From the NCBI RefSeq assembly GCF_037126265.1, contig NZ_JAYLLN010000033.1:1-43615 (forward strand): a stretch of DNA of 43,615 bases. Direction: 5' to 3'. Shown here one piece after another: positions 17,565 through 25,696 of the stretch (its first letter is position 1; each line of letters begins with the position of its first letter). This stretch comes from Sphingobacterium tenebrionis (GTDB lineage: Bacteria; Bacteroidota; Bacteroidia; Sphingobacteriales; Sphingobacteriaceae). A program made the translations under genes and the position numbers. The notes under the pieces are model-generated. The model saw nothing but the letters and a program-made list of their open reading frames with translations, searched no databases and was not told where the DNA came from.

Positions 17565-18133
17565 AAGCATTTAAGGAACAACTCTTTCAATTATTTGAGG
17601 TCGATGAACTGCAGGCAGAACATATCCTCAGCCTTTTCAAAAGGGAGGAGCTAGCAAAAGGAGACCTGTTCTTAGCAGTTGGAAAATCAGCAGATCGCTT
17701 AAGTTTTATAGCGTCAGGCTATTGTCGGGTGGTGAAATGGACAGAAGAAAAGGAAGTAACCCAATGGATAGGCTCTTCGGGTTATTTCATGACGGATCTA
17801 TCGTCCTTCTTTTTTAATCAACCAGCACTGGGAACCATTGAAGCGTTGAGTCCAATGGTCATCTGGACTTTATCCAAAACCGATTACCAGAGTTTGGAAA
17901 GGCAGTTCCCGGAATGGAATCTGTTGGAAAAGCGTTTTTTGGCGAAGTGTTTCATGCAGATCGAATCCCGTGTATTTGATTTTATTGGCTTATCTGCAGA
18001 AGAGCGCTATCTGAAATATTTCCATCAACATAAAGCCCTGTTTAATCAGGTGCCCCTGCAATACATTGCCTCGGTTTTGGGGATGAGCCCAGAGACATTA
18101 AGCAGGATCAGGAATAAGCTGGCTATTTCTTGA
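17561..18133 (+). CDS. Crp/Fnr family transcriptional regulator
   Basis: 190 residues. An N-terminal cyclic-nucleotide-binding-type beta barrel (about 20-110; LAKGDLFLAVGKSADRLSFIASGYCRV) is joined by the dimer helix to a winged helix-turn-helix, LQYIASVLGMSPETLSRIRNKL (about 165-187). The barrel lacks an obvious cAMP phosphate cassette (no RxAxV/RS pattern), like many Bacteroidota Crp homologues whose ligands are unknown. It overlaps the permease gene upstream and may control that operon; this is inference from context only. Confidence 0.87.
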   Translation: MKAFKEQLFQLFEVDELQAEHILSLFKREELAKGDLFLAVGKSADRLSFIASGYCRVVKWTEEKEVTQWIGSSGYFMTDLSSFFFNQPALGTIEALSPMVIWTLSKTDYQSLERQFPEWNLLEKRFLAKCFMQIESRVFDFIGLSAEERYLKYFHQHKALFNQVPLQYIASVLGMSPETLSRIRNKLAIS

Positions 18134-18177
18134 TAAATGTCAAGTGCTTTCGGAATACCTCAGGCTACCTTTGGTAT

Positions 18178-18711
18178 ATGAAAACAGCGATAGAAACAAC
18201 GATAAACATTCAAGCTCCAATCTCACTCGTTTGGAACATCTTATCTGACTTTGAAAAGTATCCTGCCTGGAGCCCAACCATCAAGGAATTTAAAGGAATA
18301 CCAAAGGAAGGTTCTCGAACTAAGGTAGTATTATCACAACCGGGAGGAGGCAAAATAAGCATGAATCCCATTTTTTTGGCGATTAAATCCAACCAAGAAC
18401 TTCGGTGGAAAGGCAGCTTGCTGATAAAGGGAATATTTGATGGAGAACATTATTTCCTGCTAAGGGAAACCAAAGATGGAACTACCGAGCTGGTACAAGG
18501 GGAGAAATTCTCCGGAATATTAGTGCCCTTCCTCCAGAAAATGATTCATGGAAATACAAAAAAGGGTTTTGAACTCTTTAATCAAGCGATAAAAGATAGG
18601 GCAGAGGCTTCAAATTATAAATATTGCTCTAAATCACCTTTTCCTTCACGAATAACCTCAAAGTCGCCAGATGTAAGATCCACAATGGTAGATGCCACAT
18701 TATCACCATAA
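18178..18711 (+). CDS. SRPBCC family protein with an antisense-encoded tail
   Basis: A START/Bet v 1-like (SRPBCC, polyketide cyclase type) protein. Seen: IETTINIQAPISLVWNILSD, then FEKYPAWSPTIKEFKG, and the C-terminal amphipathic helix GFELFNQAIKDRAE, where family members normally end at about 140 residues. The frame continues for about 30 more residues (SPFPSRITSKSPDVRST and onward) that are the antisense of the yciO 3' end. The ATG at 18178 (MKTAIETT) was preferred over an upstream start near 18130 because the fold begins there. No ligand can be assigned. It follows the Crp/Fnr gene by 44 bases. Confidence 0.75.
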   Translation: MKTAIETTINIQAPISLVWNILSDFEKYPAWSPTIKEFKGIPKEGSRTKVVLSQPGGGKISMNPIFLAIKSNQELRWKGSLLIKGIFDGEHYFLLRETKDGTTELVQGEKFSGILVPFLQKMIHGNTKKGFELFNQAIKDRAEASNYKYCSKSPFPSRITSKSPDVRSTMVDATLSP

Positions 18712-19235
18712 CCACCATCGATTACCAAATCTACCTTATCCTGGTATTTTTCGTAGATCAATTCAGGGTCTGTGGAGTACTCAATGATTTCATCCTCATC
18801 GTGGATGGATGTCGTCACAATGGGATGCCCCAATTGCTTCACGATCTCCCGAACGATATTATTGTCAGGGACACGGATACCTACAGTTTTCTTTTTCGAA
18901 CTTAGCAGCTTCGGAACCTGAGAGCTCGCATTAAAAATAAAGGTAAATGGACCAGGCAAAGCCTTTTTCAATACCCTGAACACAGCCGTATCAAACGGCT
19001 TGGTATATTGCGAGATATCCGTCAGGTCATAACAGATAAAAGAGAGATTTGCTTTGTCAGGTTTTAATCCACGCAGGGCATAGACCTTTTCAATAGCCTT
19101 CTGATTGCTGATATCACAGCCCATACCATATACGGTATCCGTCGGGTAGATGATCACTCCACCTTTTTTCAATACCTCTACGGCTTCTTCTATTACCTTC
19201 GGATTAGGGTTATCGTTGTATATCTTCAACAGCAT
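18615..19235 (-). CDS. Sua5/YciO/YrdC family protein, YciO subgroup
   Basis: 206 residues from the ATG at 19235 (MLLKIYNDNPN), the same length as E. coli YciO. Blocks: VLKKGGVIIYPTDTVYGMGC, then KVYALRGLKP, FDTAVFRVLKKALPGPFTFI, KKKTVGIRVPDNNIVREI, GHPIVTTSIHDEDEI, and the ending VDLTSGDFEVIREGKGD. The family binds RNA and nucleotides; YrdC/Sua5 members make threonylcarbamoyl-AMP for tRNA t6A37, whereas E. coli YciO does not replace YrdC. The sequence resembles YciO more, so the t6A role is uncertain. An upstream in-frame ATG at 19295 would be translated from the asnS terminator and is rejected. Its 3' end overlaps the SRPBCC gene by 97 bases. Confidence 0.85.
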   Translation of the reverse strand: MLLKIYNDNPNPKVIEEAVEVLKKGGVIIYPTDTVYGMGCDISNQKAIEKVYALRGLKPDKANLSFICYDLTDISQYTKPFDTAVFRVLKKALPGPFTFIFNASSQVPKLLSSKKKTVGIRVPDNNIVREIVKQLGHPIVTTSIHDEDEIIEYSTDPELIYEKYQDKVDLVIDGGYGDNVASTIVDLTSGDFEVIREGKGDLEQYL

Positions 19236-19283
19236 GCTTTTCTCTTTTAGGGTTATGGATATTAAATCCGCTATATGATAAAC

Positions 19284-19315
19284 AAAAACCGTCAAAAGAA
19301 GTTTCTGACGGTTTT
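19284..19315 (-). terminator. intrinsic terminator downstream of asnS
   Basis: On the minus strand AAAACCGTCA and TGACGGTTTT form a near-perfect hairpin with a loop of about 11 bases, followed by TTTTTGTTT. It lies 20-50 bases past the asnS stop. Confidence 0.85.
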
Positions 19316-19334
19316 AATTATATTTTTAATGATC

Positions 19335-20780
19335 TTAGAATTCAGCGTTCTTAGGCGTCCTTGGGAAAGGTATCACGTCCCGAATGTTGGTCATTCCGGT
19401 AGTGAACAACACCAAACGTTCAAATCCTACACCGAAACCAGAATGCGGCACCGATCCAAAACGACGGGTATCCAAGAACCACTCCATTTCTTCCGTAGGA
19501 ATACCTACTTCATTCATCCTGGTGATCAATTTCTCCAGGTTTTCCTCTCGCTGAGAACCACCAACCATTTCTCCGATTCCAGGGAACAGGATATCCATAG
19601 CACGTACGGTTTGTCTACCTTGCGCATCAACAGGGTTCTGTTTCATATAGAAAGACTTGATCTCTCTTGGATAATCGATTAAGATGACCGGTTTCTTGAA
19701 ATGTTTTTCTACCAGATAACGTTCGTGCTCCGATTGTAGATCGGCACCCCATCCTTCGATCAGGTATTTGAACTGTTTCTTCTGGTTAGGCTTGCTCTTC
19801 ATCAGGATATCGATCGCTTCTGTATAGGTCAAACGAACAAAATCATTCTGCACAACAAAGTTTAATTTCTCTACCAGATCCAACTCAGAACGATCTGCCT
19901 GTGGTTTAGATTTCTCTTCCTCCAATAGACGAGCTCTCAAGAATTCGATCTCCTCCGGACAGGTATCCAAGGCATATCTGATCACATATTTCAATAGATC
20001 TTCCGCCAACTGCATGTTGTCTTCCAATTCATAGAATGCCATTTCCGGTTCGATCATCCAGAACTCCGCCAAGTGACGGGTAGTGTTAGAATTCTCTGCA
20101 CGGAAGGTTGGTCCGAAGGTATAGATATTTCCAAAAGCCAAAGCAGCTAATTCGCCTTCCAATTGGCCGGAAACCGTTAAGTTGGTTGATTTGCCGAAAA
20201 AGTCTTCTTTAAAATCGATGTCGCCTTGCTCTGTACGAGGTAGGTTGTTCAGATCCAAAGTCGTTACGCGGAACATCTCCCCAGCGCCTTCAGCATCCGA
20301 TCCTGTAATGATCGGCGTATGCATATAAACGAAATCTCTTTCTTGAAAGAATTTATTGACAGCGAAAGCCAATGCGTTTCTCACTTTGAAGATCGCGTTG
20401 AAAGTTCCGGTACGGAAACGAAGGTGTGCAATTTCACGAAGGAATTCAAGACTGTGTTTTTTAGGTTGCAAAGGGAACTTCTCTGCATCCGAATCACCAA
20501 TAATGCTGATGTCCGTCGCTTTCACTTCCACACGTTGTCCTTTTCCTTGGGATTCCACCAAAATCCCTTTTACACGAACAGCGGCACCAGTAGTGATTCT
20601 TCTCAGGATATCATCTGGGGTGTTCTCAAAATCGATTACAGCTTGGATATTATTGATGGAAGACCCGTCATTGATCGCCACAAATTGATTGTTACGAAAG
20701 GTGCGAACCCATCCCTTAACAATTACTTCTTTTCCAAACTCTTCTGATTTTAATAATTCTTTTATTCGTGTATGTTCCAT
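19335..20780 (-). CDS. asnS: asparaginyl-tRNA synthetase
   Basis: 481 residues, class IIb synthetase charging tRNA-Asn with asparagine. The N-terminal OB-fold anticodon domain (about 15-110; VIVKGWVRTFRNNQFVAIND) is followed by the catalytic domain: motif 1 region FVYMHTPIITGSDAEGAGE, motif 2 FRAENSNTTRHLAEFWMIEPE, and motif 3 GFGVGFERLVLFTTGM with IRDVIPFPRTP at the C-terminus. Length and motifs are normal. It is flanked by its own terminator and by a promoter candidate in the gap after hemB, so it is probably a single-gene unit. Confidence 0.97.
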   Translation of the reverse strand: MEHTRIKELLKSEEFGKEVIVKGWVRTFRNNQFVAINDGSSINNIQAVIDFENTPDDILRRITTGAAVRVKGILVESQGKGQRVEVKATDISIIGDSDAEKFPLQPKKHSLEFLREIAHLRFRTGTFNAIFKVRNALAFAVNKFFQERDFVYMHTPIITGSDAEGAGEMFRVTTLDLNNLPRTEQGDIDFKEDFFGKSTNLTVSGQLEGELAALAFGNIYTFGPTFRAENSNTTRHLAEFWMIEPEMAFYELEDNMQLAEDLLKYVIRYALDTCPEEIEFLRARLLEEEKSKPQADRSELDLVEKLNFVVQNDFVRLTYTEAIDILMKSKPNQKKQFKYLIEGWGADLQSEHERYLVEKHFKKPVILIDYPREIKSFYMKQNPVDAQGRQTVRAMDILFPGIGEMVGGSQREENLEKLITRMNEVGIPTEEMEWFLDTRRFGSVPHSGFGVGFERLVLFTTGMTNIRDVIPFPRTPKNAEF

Positions 20781-20820
20781 TTTTTTATGAAAATATGATT
20801 ATTTCTGCGGTTTAAGCTTA

Positions 20821-20851
20821 CAAAAATAGCAATTAATAGGATTTTACCCAA
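20821..20851 (-). promoter_or_regulatory. candidate asnS promoter (TTG - 20 bp - TATTTTTG)
   Basis: On the minus strand TATTTTTG (20828-20821) fits TAnnTTTG, and TTG (20851-20849) lies 20 bases upstream, inside the hemB 3' end. The predicted 5' leader is about 35 bases. Confidence 0.5.
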
Positions 20852-21810
20852 CCTTTTTCCAACACCTCTTTGGCGTGGTAGGTTAGGATAGAGGTTGCGC
20901 CAGCGCGTTTAAAACTCAATAAGGTTTCCAAGATCACCTGCTCGCTTAACCAACCATTAGCAATGGCTGCTTTTAACATCGCATATTCTCCGGAAACATT
21001 GTAAGCAGCGATCGGTAGATCAAAATTATCATGCAATAACTTGATCACATCCAGATAAGGTAATCCCGGTTTGACCATTAGAAAGTCTGCCCCTTCTTCC
21101 ATATCCAATTGCGCTTCGATCAAGGCTTCCTTGCTGTTGGCTGGATTCATCTGATAGGTCTTTTTATCACCTTTTTTAGGTGCAGAACCTAGGGCATCCC
21201 TAAAAGGACCATAATAAGCAGAAGCATATTTCGCGGTATAAGACATCAAGGATACATTGGTAAAACCATTTTCATCCAATACCTCACGCAAGTAGCCGAT
21301 ACGACCATCCATCATATCCGATGGAGCAATGATATCCGCACCTGATTCCGCATGTGCCAAAGCCATTTTACCCAATACTTCTAGGGTTTCATCGTTCAGG
21401 ATCTCACCGTTCTCCACAATACCATCGTGGCCATCCGAACTATAGGGATCCATAGCAACGTCGGTTACCACACAAGCCTCCGGGAAGTTCTTCTTCACTT
21501 CCTCGATGGCCCGAAGGTACAAGGTACCTTTGCGGTAGCTTTCCGTAGCATATTTATCTTTTAAAGACTCTTCTACAGCCGGGAAAAGGTCAAATACTTT
21601 TAACCCAAGCTTCATGCAGCTTTCCACTTCGCGTAAAAGGTTATCCACCGAATACCGGTAGATGCCCGGCATGGAGGATACTTCTACTTTCTGGTTTTCG
21701 CCATCAACAATAAATAATGGGAATATAAGATTCTGTGCATGTAGGTGGTTCTCTTGAACCATATCGCGTATTACAGCCGATTTCCTGTTTCTTCTAGGAC
21801 GATGTAACAT
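20833..21810 (-). CDS. hemB: porphobilinogen synthase (delta-aminolevulinate dehydratase)
   Basis: 325 residues. It condenses two 5-aminolevulinates into porphobilinogen in haem synthesis. Catalytic lysines are Lys194 (MSYTAKYASAYYGPF) and Lys247 (DFLMVKPGLPYLD, Schiff base). The metal loop reads DVAMDPYSSDGHDG: the cysteines of the zinc-type enzymes are replaced by Asp/Ala/Ser, so this is the Mg/K-dependent type. It lies 13 bases after hemCD, at the end of a hemA-hemCD-hemB operon. Confidence 0.97.
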   Translation of the reverse strand: MLHRPRRNRKSAVIRDMVQENHLHAQNLIFPLFIVDGENQKVEVSSMPGIYRYSVDNLLREVESCMKLGLKVFDLFPAVEESLKDKYATESYRKGTLYLRAIEEVKKNFPEACVVTDVAMDPYSSDGHDGIVENGEILNDETLEVLGKMALAHAESGADIIAPSDMMDGRIGYLREVLDENGFTNVSLMSYTAKYASAYYGPFRDALGSAPKKGDKKTYQMNPANSKEALIEAQLDMEEGADFLMVKPGLPYLDVIKLLHDNFDLPIAAYNVSGEYAMLKAAIANGWLSEQVILETLLSFKRAGATSILTYHAKEVLEKGWVKSY

Positions 21811-21823
21811 GATGTTTTGTTTA

Positions 21824-23410
21824 TTAATAATCTAATCCGAAAATTGCTTCCGCCAAACCGATTTCATCTGGGGTAAATGGAAGCGTGTATTTTAAGCCCA
21901 ATTTCTCGATAGCAGCTGCGGTAGAATGGCCGATACAGATGATCTTCTGATCCGGATCTGCCAAGTTTTCGCGGAAATAGGCTTCCACATTGCTTGGGCT
22001 AGTGAAAATCATCACCTCCGCATTGGTCTTGTTCACCTCTTCTTCAATGACAGTTTCATAGATTGGCATATCGATCACCTTGGTTTCTGGAGTCAAGGCC
22101 TTTTGGATGGTCATGTACGATCCTTCAGCGCGAGGGATCAATACCGTCTGTCCATCCACCAATTTTGCAAATTCCTTCGCGATATCTTCGGTTTCAATAC
22201 CTAGGTTATCACCAGAGAAGTCTGCAATGCGGTTGTACTTTCTCAACGTATCCTCAGATCCTCTGCCCAAAACGGCAATCTTGGTTTTTTTCAAAATCCA
22301 AGGCTCCAATTTAAAGAAATGTTCAATCGCATTCTTGCTGTTGAAGAAAATCCAATCAGCGCGTTTAAGTATAAAAGAATCCAATTTATTGATGGTTGGG
22401 AAAATACGGATCAACGATCGATCATCGATCTGGATCTCGTGTTTTTTAAGGAACCTTCCCAAATAGGAGTTTTCTGCCAGATCGCGGGTGATGAATACCG
22501 AAGATGGAAGTTTTCTATCCTTGCTGTATTTGGCAAAGATCTTTTCCGCCATCCCTTCAGTGCTTTCTGCCTGCAGGAACACACGGTCTGGAAAGTCCTC
22601 ATTCGTATCTGCAATGGAGGTCCAAGATTGGTACATGCCATCTTTTTTACGGCAATAAGAACCTAGTGGAGCGTGGCATCCGGCATCGAACATGTTCAAT
22701 ACCTTGCGTTCTACCGCAATAGTCTCCGCCACTTCCTTATTGTGGATTCCCTGAAGGATATCAAATAATTCGGTATCTGATTCGCGGATCTGAATCGCCA
22801 GAACACCTTGAGCAGGAGCAGGGATCAACTCCACCGGAGGGATCTCTTCCAAATGGAAATCCGAAAGATCCATATTGATCCGGGCAATCCCGGCTTTTGC
22901 CAACATAATGGCATCATATTTCTCATCCCTTAATTTCTGAACCCTAGTCTGCAGGTTTCCACGAAGGTCATCGAATTCTAGGTCTGGTCTTAAGGAAAGT
23001 AATTGTGCTTTTCTACGGTTGGAAGATGTACCAATGGTGGCATTGTGCTTTAGGGATAGGCGTTTGCTGATATCCACACAATCCTTATGTACAATCAGTA
23101 GTTCTGCAGGGTCTTCCCGTTCCGAAACGGCTGCAATAATTAACCCTGGAGGGTTTACGGTAGGTAAATCTTTGTGAGAATGCACCGCGAGGTCAATACC
23201 TCCGGACAACAGTTCCTCTTCCAATTCTTTGGTAAAGAAACCTTTGCCTTCTAATTTATCCAATCGGAGATGTTGGATGATATCTCCTTGTGTTTTGATG
23301 ATTTTTAACTCGGCCTGTACCCCAATGTCAGCCAATCGATCCTTGACAAAGTTTGCTTGCCATAAGGCCAATTCACTGCCCCGGGTACCGATGATAAGTT
23401 TTCTGTTCAC
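21824..23410 (-). CDS. hemC: fused hydroxymethylbilane synthase / uroporphyrinogen-III synthase
   Basis: One ORF carries HemC and then HemD, catalysing two successive steps from porphobilinogen to uroporphyrinogen III. HemC: KLIIGTRGSELALWQANF, VHSHKDLPT, RGNLQTRVQKL, and the dipyrromethane-binding cysteine in FDAGCHAPLGSYC (Cys245 counted from the chosen start). HemD: from roughly residue 305 on (SSVFITRDLAENSYLGRFLK, then FFNSKNAIEHFF, IPRAEGSYMTIQKAL, MIFTSPSNVEAYF, CIGHSTAAAIEKLGL). I chose the GTG at 23410, giving VNRKLIIGTRG, the usual HemC N-terminus; the ATG at 23467 would add 19 residues (MIGYFLNFASELF...) not expected in the family. No frameshift or stop lies between the domains. 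Confidence 0.93.
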   Translation of the reverse strand: MNRKLIIGTRGSELALWQANFVKDRLADIGVQAELKIIKTQGDIIQHLRLDKLEGKGFFTKELEEELLSGGIDLAVHSHKDLPTVNPPGLIIAAVSEREDPAELLIVHKDCVDISKRLSLKHNATIGTSSNRRKAQLLSLRPDLEFDDLRGNLQTRVQKLRDEKYDAIMLAKAGIARINMDLSDFHLEEIPPVELIPAPAQGVLAIQIRESDTELFDILQGIHNKEVAETIAVERKVLNMFDAGCHAPLGSYCRKKDGMYQSWTSIADTNEDFPDRVFLQAESTEGMAEKIFAKYSKDRKLPSSVFITRDLAENSYLGRFLKKHEIQIDDRSLIRIFPTINKLDSFILKRADWIFFNSKNAIEHFFKLEPWILKKTKIAVLGRGSEDTLRKYNRIADFSGDNLGIETEDIAKEFAKLVDGQTVLIPRAEGSYMTIQKALTPETKVIDMPIYETVIEEEVNKTNAEVMIFTSPSNVEAYFRENLADPDQKIICIGHSTAAAIEKLGLKYTLPFTPDEIGLAEAIFGLDY

Positions 23411-23517
23411 GTTCAAAGATTTACATATGAATAATTCGCTGGCAAAGTTAAGGAAATAGCCAATCAATTCTGCCTTTTTATTGTCAGAATGCGAATATTT
23501 AAAATAGCGTTAAGGAA

Positions 23518-24759
23518 TTAGTTGCTCTCAGATTCCGCAGATTTCACGAGAATCTCTTTTGCCATCACCATGGGAACTTTGATGTATTTCTTTTCCATGT
23601 AATTGATGACTTTGTTGAGCACTTCGCGGGCCTGAGGATCAAGCTGTTCCATTTCATTGGCAAAAACCTCGGTCATGGCCAATTCACGAATCGCTTTGAT
23701 TTGCTCTGGAACTTCTTTCATGGCAACTTCTACACGACGTTGCTTTAAGATCGGAAGGAATTCTTTGATGTTTTGGTCGATGATCTTCTCGGCACTCTCC
23801 AATTCCGCATAGCGCTCTTGAATGTTTTTCTCCGCAATCTGTTGCAAACTGCTCACCTCAATGTATTGGATCGGGTGTTTTGCAATGATTTCCGCATCGA
23901 TATCATTCGGAATTGCCAAATCGATAATCACTTTTTTATCATCTTCACCATTCAATAGGGATTGATAAAGGTCTTCATAGATGATCGCCTCAGGAGCTCC
24001 TGTACAGGTAATCATCAAATCGAACCCTTTCTTGTAATTTTTCAATTCCGATAGCGGGTAAACAGGCGCGTTCAATTCTTCTGCAAGTGCTGCAGCGTTT
24101 TCAACGGTTCTGTTGAAGATGGTAAAATTGCTGTATTTATGTTTCTTCAGGTATTTGGCCAAGTTTTGGTTGGTTTCGCCCGAACCAATAACCAATATCC
24201 TAGGGTTGTCGTTTAATTTTACTTCACGAAGCTTACGGTAAGCCAAAGAAACCACGGAGATGGGGTTGCGTGAAATATTGGTGAAGGTATAGACCTCTTT
24301 TGCCGTTTTAACCAGGCGGTCCATCATCAAGCGTAAGAAATCGCCAGTGAAGCCTGCTGCTTTACAACGATCGTAAGCACGGCGGATCTGGGCAAGGATT
24401 TCTTTTTCTCCGACCACTAGACTCTCCATGGAGCAAGAGGTACGGAAAAGATGTTGAAGGGCTTCTTGACCAGTATATCTGTTCACTTGGCTTAGGTAAC
24501 ATTGCATGCGCTCAGCCGGTACACAGAAATTCATCTTGTCAAGAAATTGAACTACAAAATCATCGTTCAATTCATGCGGACCATAAAACACGAATTCCAC
24601 CCGGTTACAAGTACCGATGTAGAATATTTCAGGGATGTCTAAACTGTTCTTAAGGTTAATAAGGCGATTATCCAACTCCTCATTGCATATAACCAAATTC
24701 CCAAGATCTTTTAGATCGACATGTTTATGGGTAAACGCTATAACTTTTAAATTCTTCAA
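23518..24759 (-). CDS. hemA: glutamyl-tRNA reductase
   Basis: 413 residues; reduces glutamyl-tRNA to glutamate-1-semialdehyde, the first committed step of the C5 haem pathway. Catalytic Cys51 is in YIGTCNRVEFVFYG. Also seen: SLVVGEKEILAQIRRAYD (active-site histidine-equivalent region reads S-M-E-S-L-V-V-G-E), the NADPH-binding VIGSGETNQNLAKYL and the C-terminal dimerisation helices (residues about 320-405). It heads the haem cluster. No hemL lies nearby, so that step must be encoded elsewhere. A well-spaced promoter candidate precedes it. Confidence 0.96.
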   Translation of the reverse strand: MKNLKVIAFTHKHVDLKDLGNLVICNEELDNRLINLKNSLDIPEIFYIGTCNRVEFVFYGPHELNDDFVVQFLDKMNFCVPAERMQCYLSQVNRYTGQEALQHLFRTSCSMESLVVGEKEILAQIRRAYDRCKAAGFTGDFLRLMMDRLVKTAKEVYTFTNISRNPISVVSLAYRKLREVKLNDNPRILVIGSGETNQNLAKYLKKHKYSNFTIFNRTVENAAALAEELNAPVYPLSELKNYKKGFDLMITCTGAPEAIIYEDLYQSLLNGEDDKKVIIDLAIPNDIDAEIIAKHPIQYIEVSSLQQIAEKNIQERYAELESAEKIIDQNIKEFLPILKQRRVEVAMKEVPEQIKAIRELAMTEVFANEMEQLDPQAREVLNKVINYMEKKYIKVPMVMAKEILVKSAESESN

Positions 24760-24790
24760 AGCTTAATCTTCCGCCAATAATTTTGTACTG

Positions 24791-24825
24791 CAAATGTAGA
24801 TTAAAACCTTTGGGATATTGTCAAA
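24791..24825 (-). promoter_or_regulatory. candidate promoter of the hemA-hemCD-hemB operon
   Basis: On the minus strand TTTG (24825-24822) is followed after 23 bases by TACATTTG (24798-24791), a match to the Bacteroidota -33/-7 pair. Transcription would begin near 24785, giving a leader of about 25 bases. Upstream at 24863-24888 AATGTTA is repeated three times. Confidence 0.6.
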
Positions 24826-24997
24826 AATCTGTCAATACAATGAATTTAGAACGATTATAAATAATGTTAAAAAAATGTTAAAATGTTATTTTAGAGGGTG
24901 TTATAGAAGTATTTGAAAAATAATTGTGATGACAATCATAATTTATAACGGGGAAAAGTCACCATTATTGTAGGGGTTCCAAGGAGAAAAAATCGGG

Positions 24998-25489
24998 ATG
25001 AACGATAAAATTCATAAGGTTTTCTCATATTTGACAAAAAATAAAGATATGAATCGCTTAAACAAACCAATGGCTATTATCGGATTTATTGTTGTGTTTT
25101 TATCCGCAATTTTCTGTCCTTTCTTGAAAGCGCCCTTACAGGCGAACTGGAACTTATTTCAGGTGGATATGGGGCTGTATATGATCACTAATGGGTTATT
25201 GGGATTGGCTGTGCTGTTGTTTTTTATCCGGAAGTTACGAGCATTTCGGATAGTGGGTTTGGTGTTAGTGGGCTGGTTGGTATTGGCAATGGGCTTGGTT
25301 TATTTCCAGATCCATAATTATTTCGGTTGGAAGTTTATTGATAATATATTAGTGAAGACCCTGCATATGAAATGGGGCTGGGCGGTGATTATTGTAGGCG
25401 CGTTGATTATTGTTTTTTCCGTAGGAAAAGGATCGGTAGGAAAAGGATCAGTAGGAAAAGGAAACCCAATCGCAGAGCAAGAAGATTAA
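24998..25489 (+). CDS. unrecognised four-helix membrane protein
   Basis: 163 residues. Four hydrophobic segments (about 25-44, 60-78, 82-102, 126-143) end in a soluble tail built of three GKGSV units encoded by a 15-bp minisatellite. I recognise no family. The ATG at 24998 is preceded by AAGGAG 13-18 bases upstream, a rare Shine-Dalgarno-like feature in this window; another ATG at 25049 (MNRLNKPM) is possible and would start just before the first helix. It is convergent with the DUF2027 gene across a repeat-filled gap. Confidence 0.6.
   Translation: MNDKIHKVFSYLTKNKDMNRLNKPMAIIGFIVVFLSAIFCPFLKAPLQANWNLFQVDMGLYMITNGLLGLAVLLFFIRKLRAFRIVGLVLVGWLVLAMGLVYFQIHNYFGWKFIDNILVKTLHMKWGWAVIIVGALIIVFSVGKGSVGKGSVGKGNPIAEQED
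25421..25462 (+). repeat. 15-bp in-frame minisatellite
   Basis: GTAGGAAAAGGATCG/A occurs at 25421-25435 and 25436-25450, with a partial third copy from 25451 to 25462. It encodes the VGKGS repeats. Being a multiple of 3, copy-number change keeps the frame. Confidence 0.85.
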
Positions 25490-25513
25490 ACTGTATCGTC
25501 ATCGTAACTGTAT

Positions 25514-25663
25514 CGTCATTGCGAGGAGGCACGACGAAGCAATCTTTCTCCCTACCCGTATCCCCCTTGTCCTCCTGATCGGAATCTCCATGTCATCCTG
25601 AGCGGAGTCGAAGGATCTGTTCGTATACCACCGTACAGATGCTTCGACTACGCTCAGCATGAC
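25514..25663. repeat. REP-like elements, copy B (type I long arm plus complete type II)
   Basis: A single long type I arm (CGTCATTGCGAGGAGGCACG...) lies at 25514-25547. A complete two-armed type II element follows: left arm GTCATCCTGAGCGGAGTCGA... (25592-25618), right arm ending CGACTACGCTCAGCATGAC (25637-25663). The left arm self-pairs ATCCT/AGGAT and the right ATGCT/AGCAT, the reverse arrangement of copy A. It lies between two convergent genes. Confidence 0.85.
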
Positions 25664-25696
25664 ACTACTCCACTCAGCAAGACATGATTCCCTCCC

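Noticed and set aside
19236..19295. N-terminal extension of the yciO gene
   Set aside because: It would be translated from the asnS terminator, and the family starts at MLLKIYNDN-like sequence.
24950..24990. Riboswitch upstream of the membrane protein at 24998
   Set aside because: Only a bulged 8-bp hairpin (ATAAT/ATTAT) can be drawn, with no known aptamer core.
25372..25578. Plus-strand ORF overlapping the membrane protein end
   Set aside because: Out-of-frame reading of the minisatellite and REP arm.
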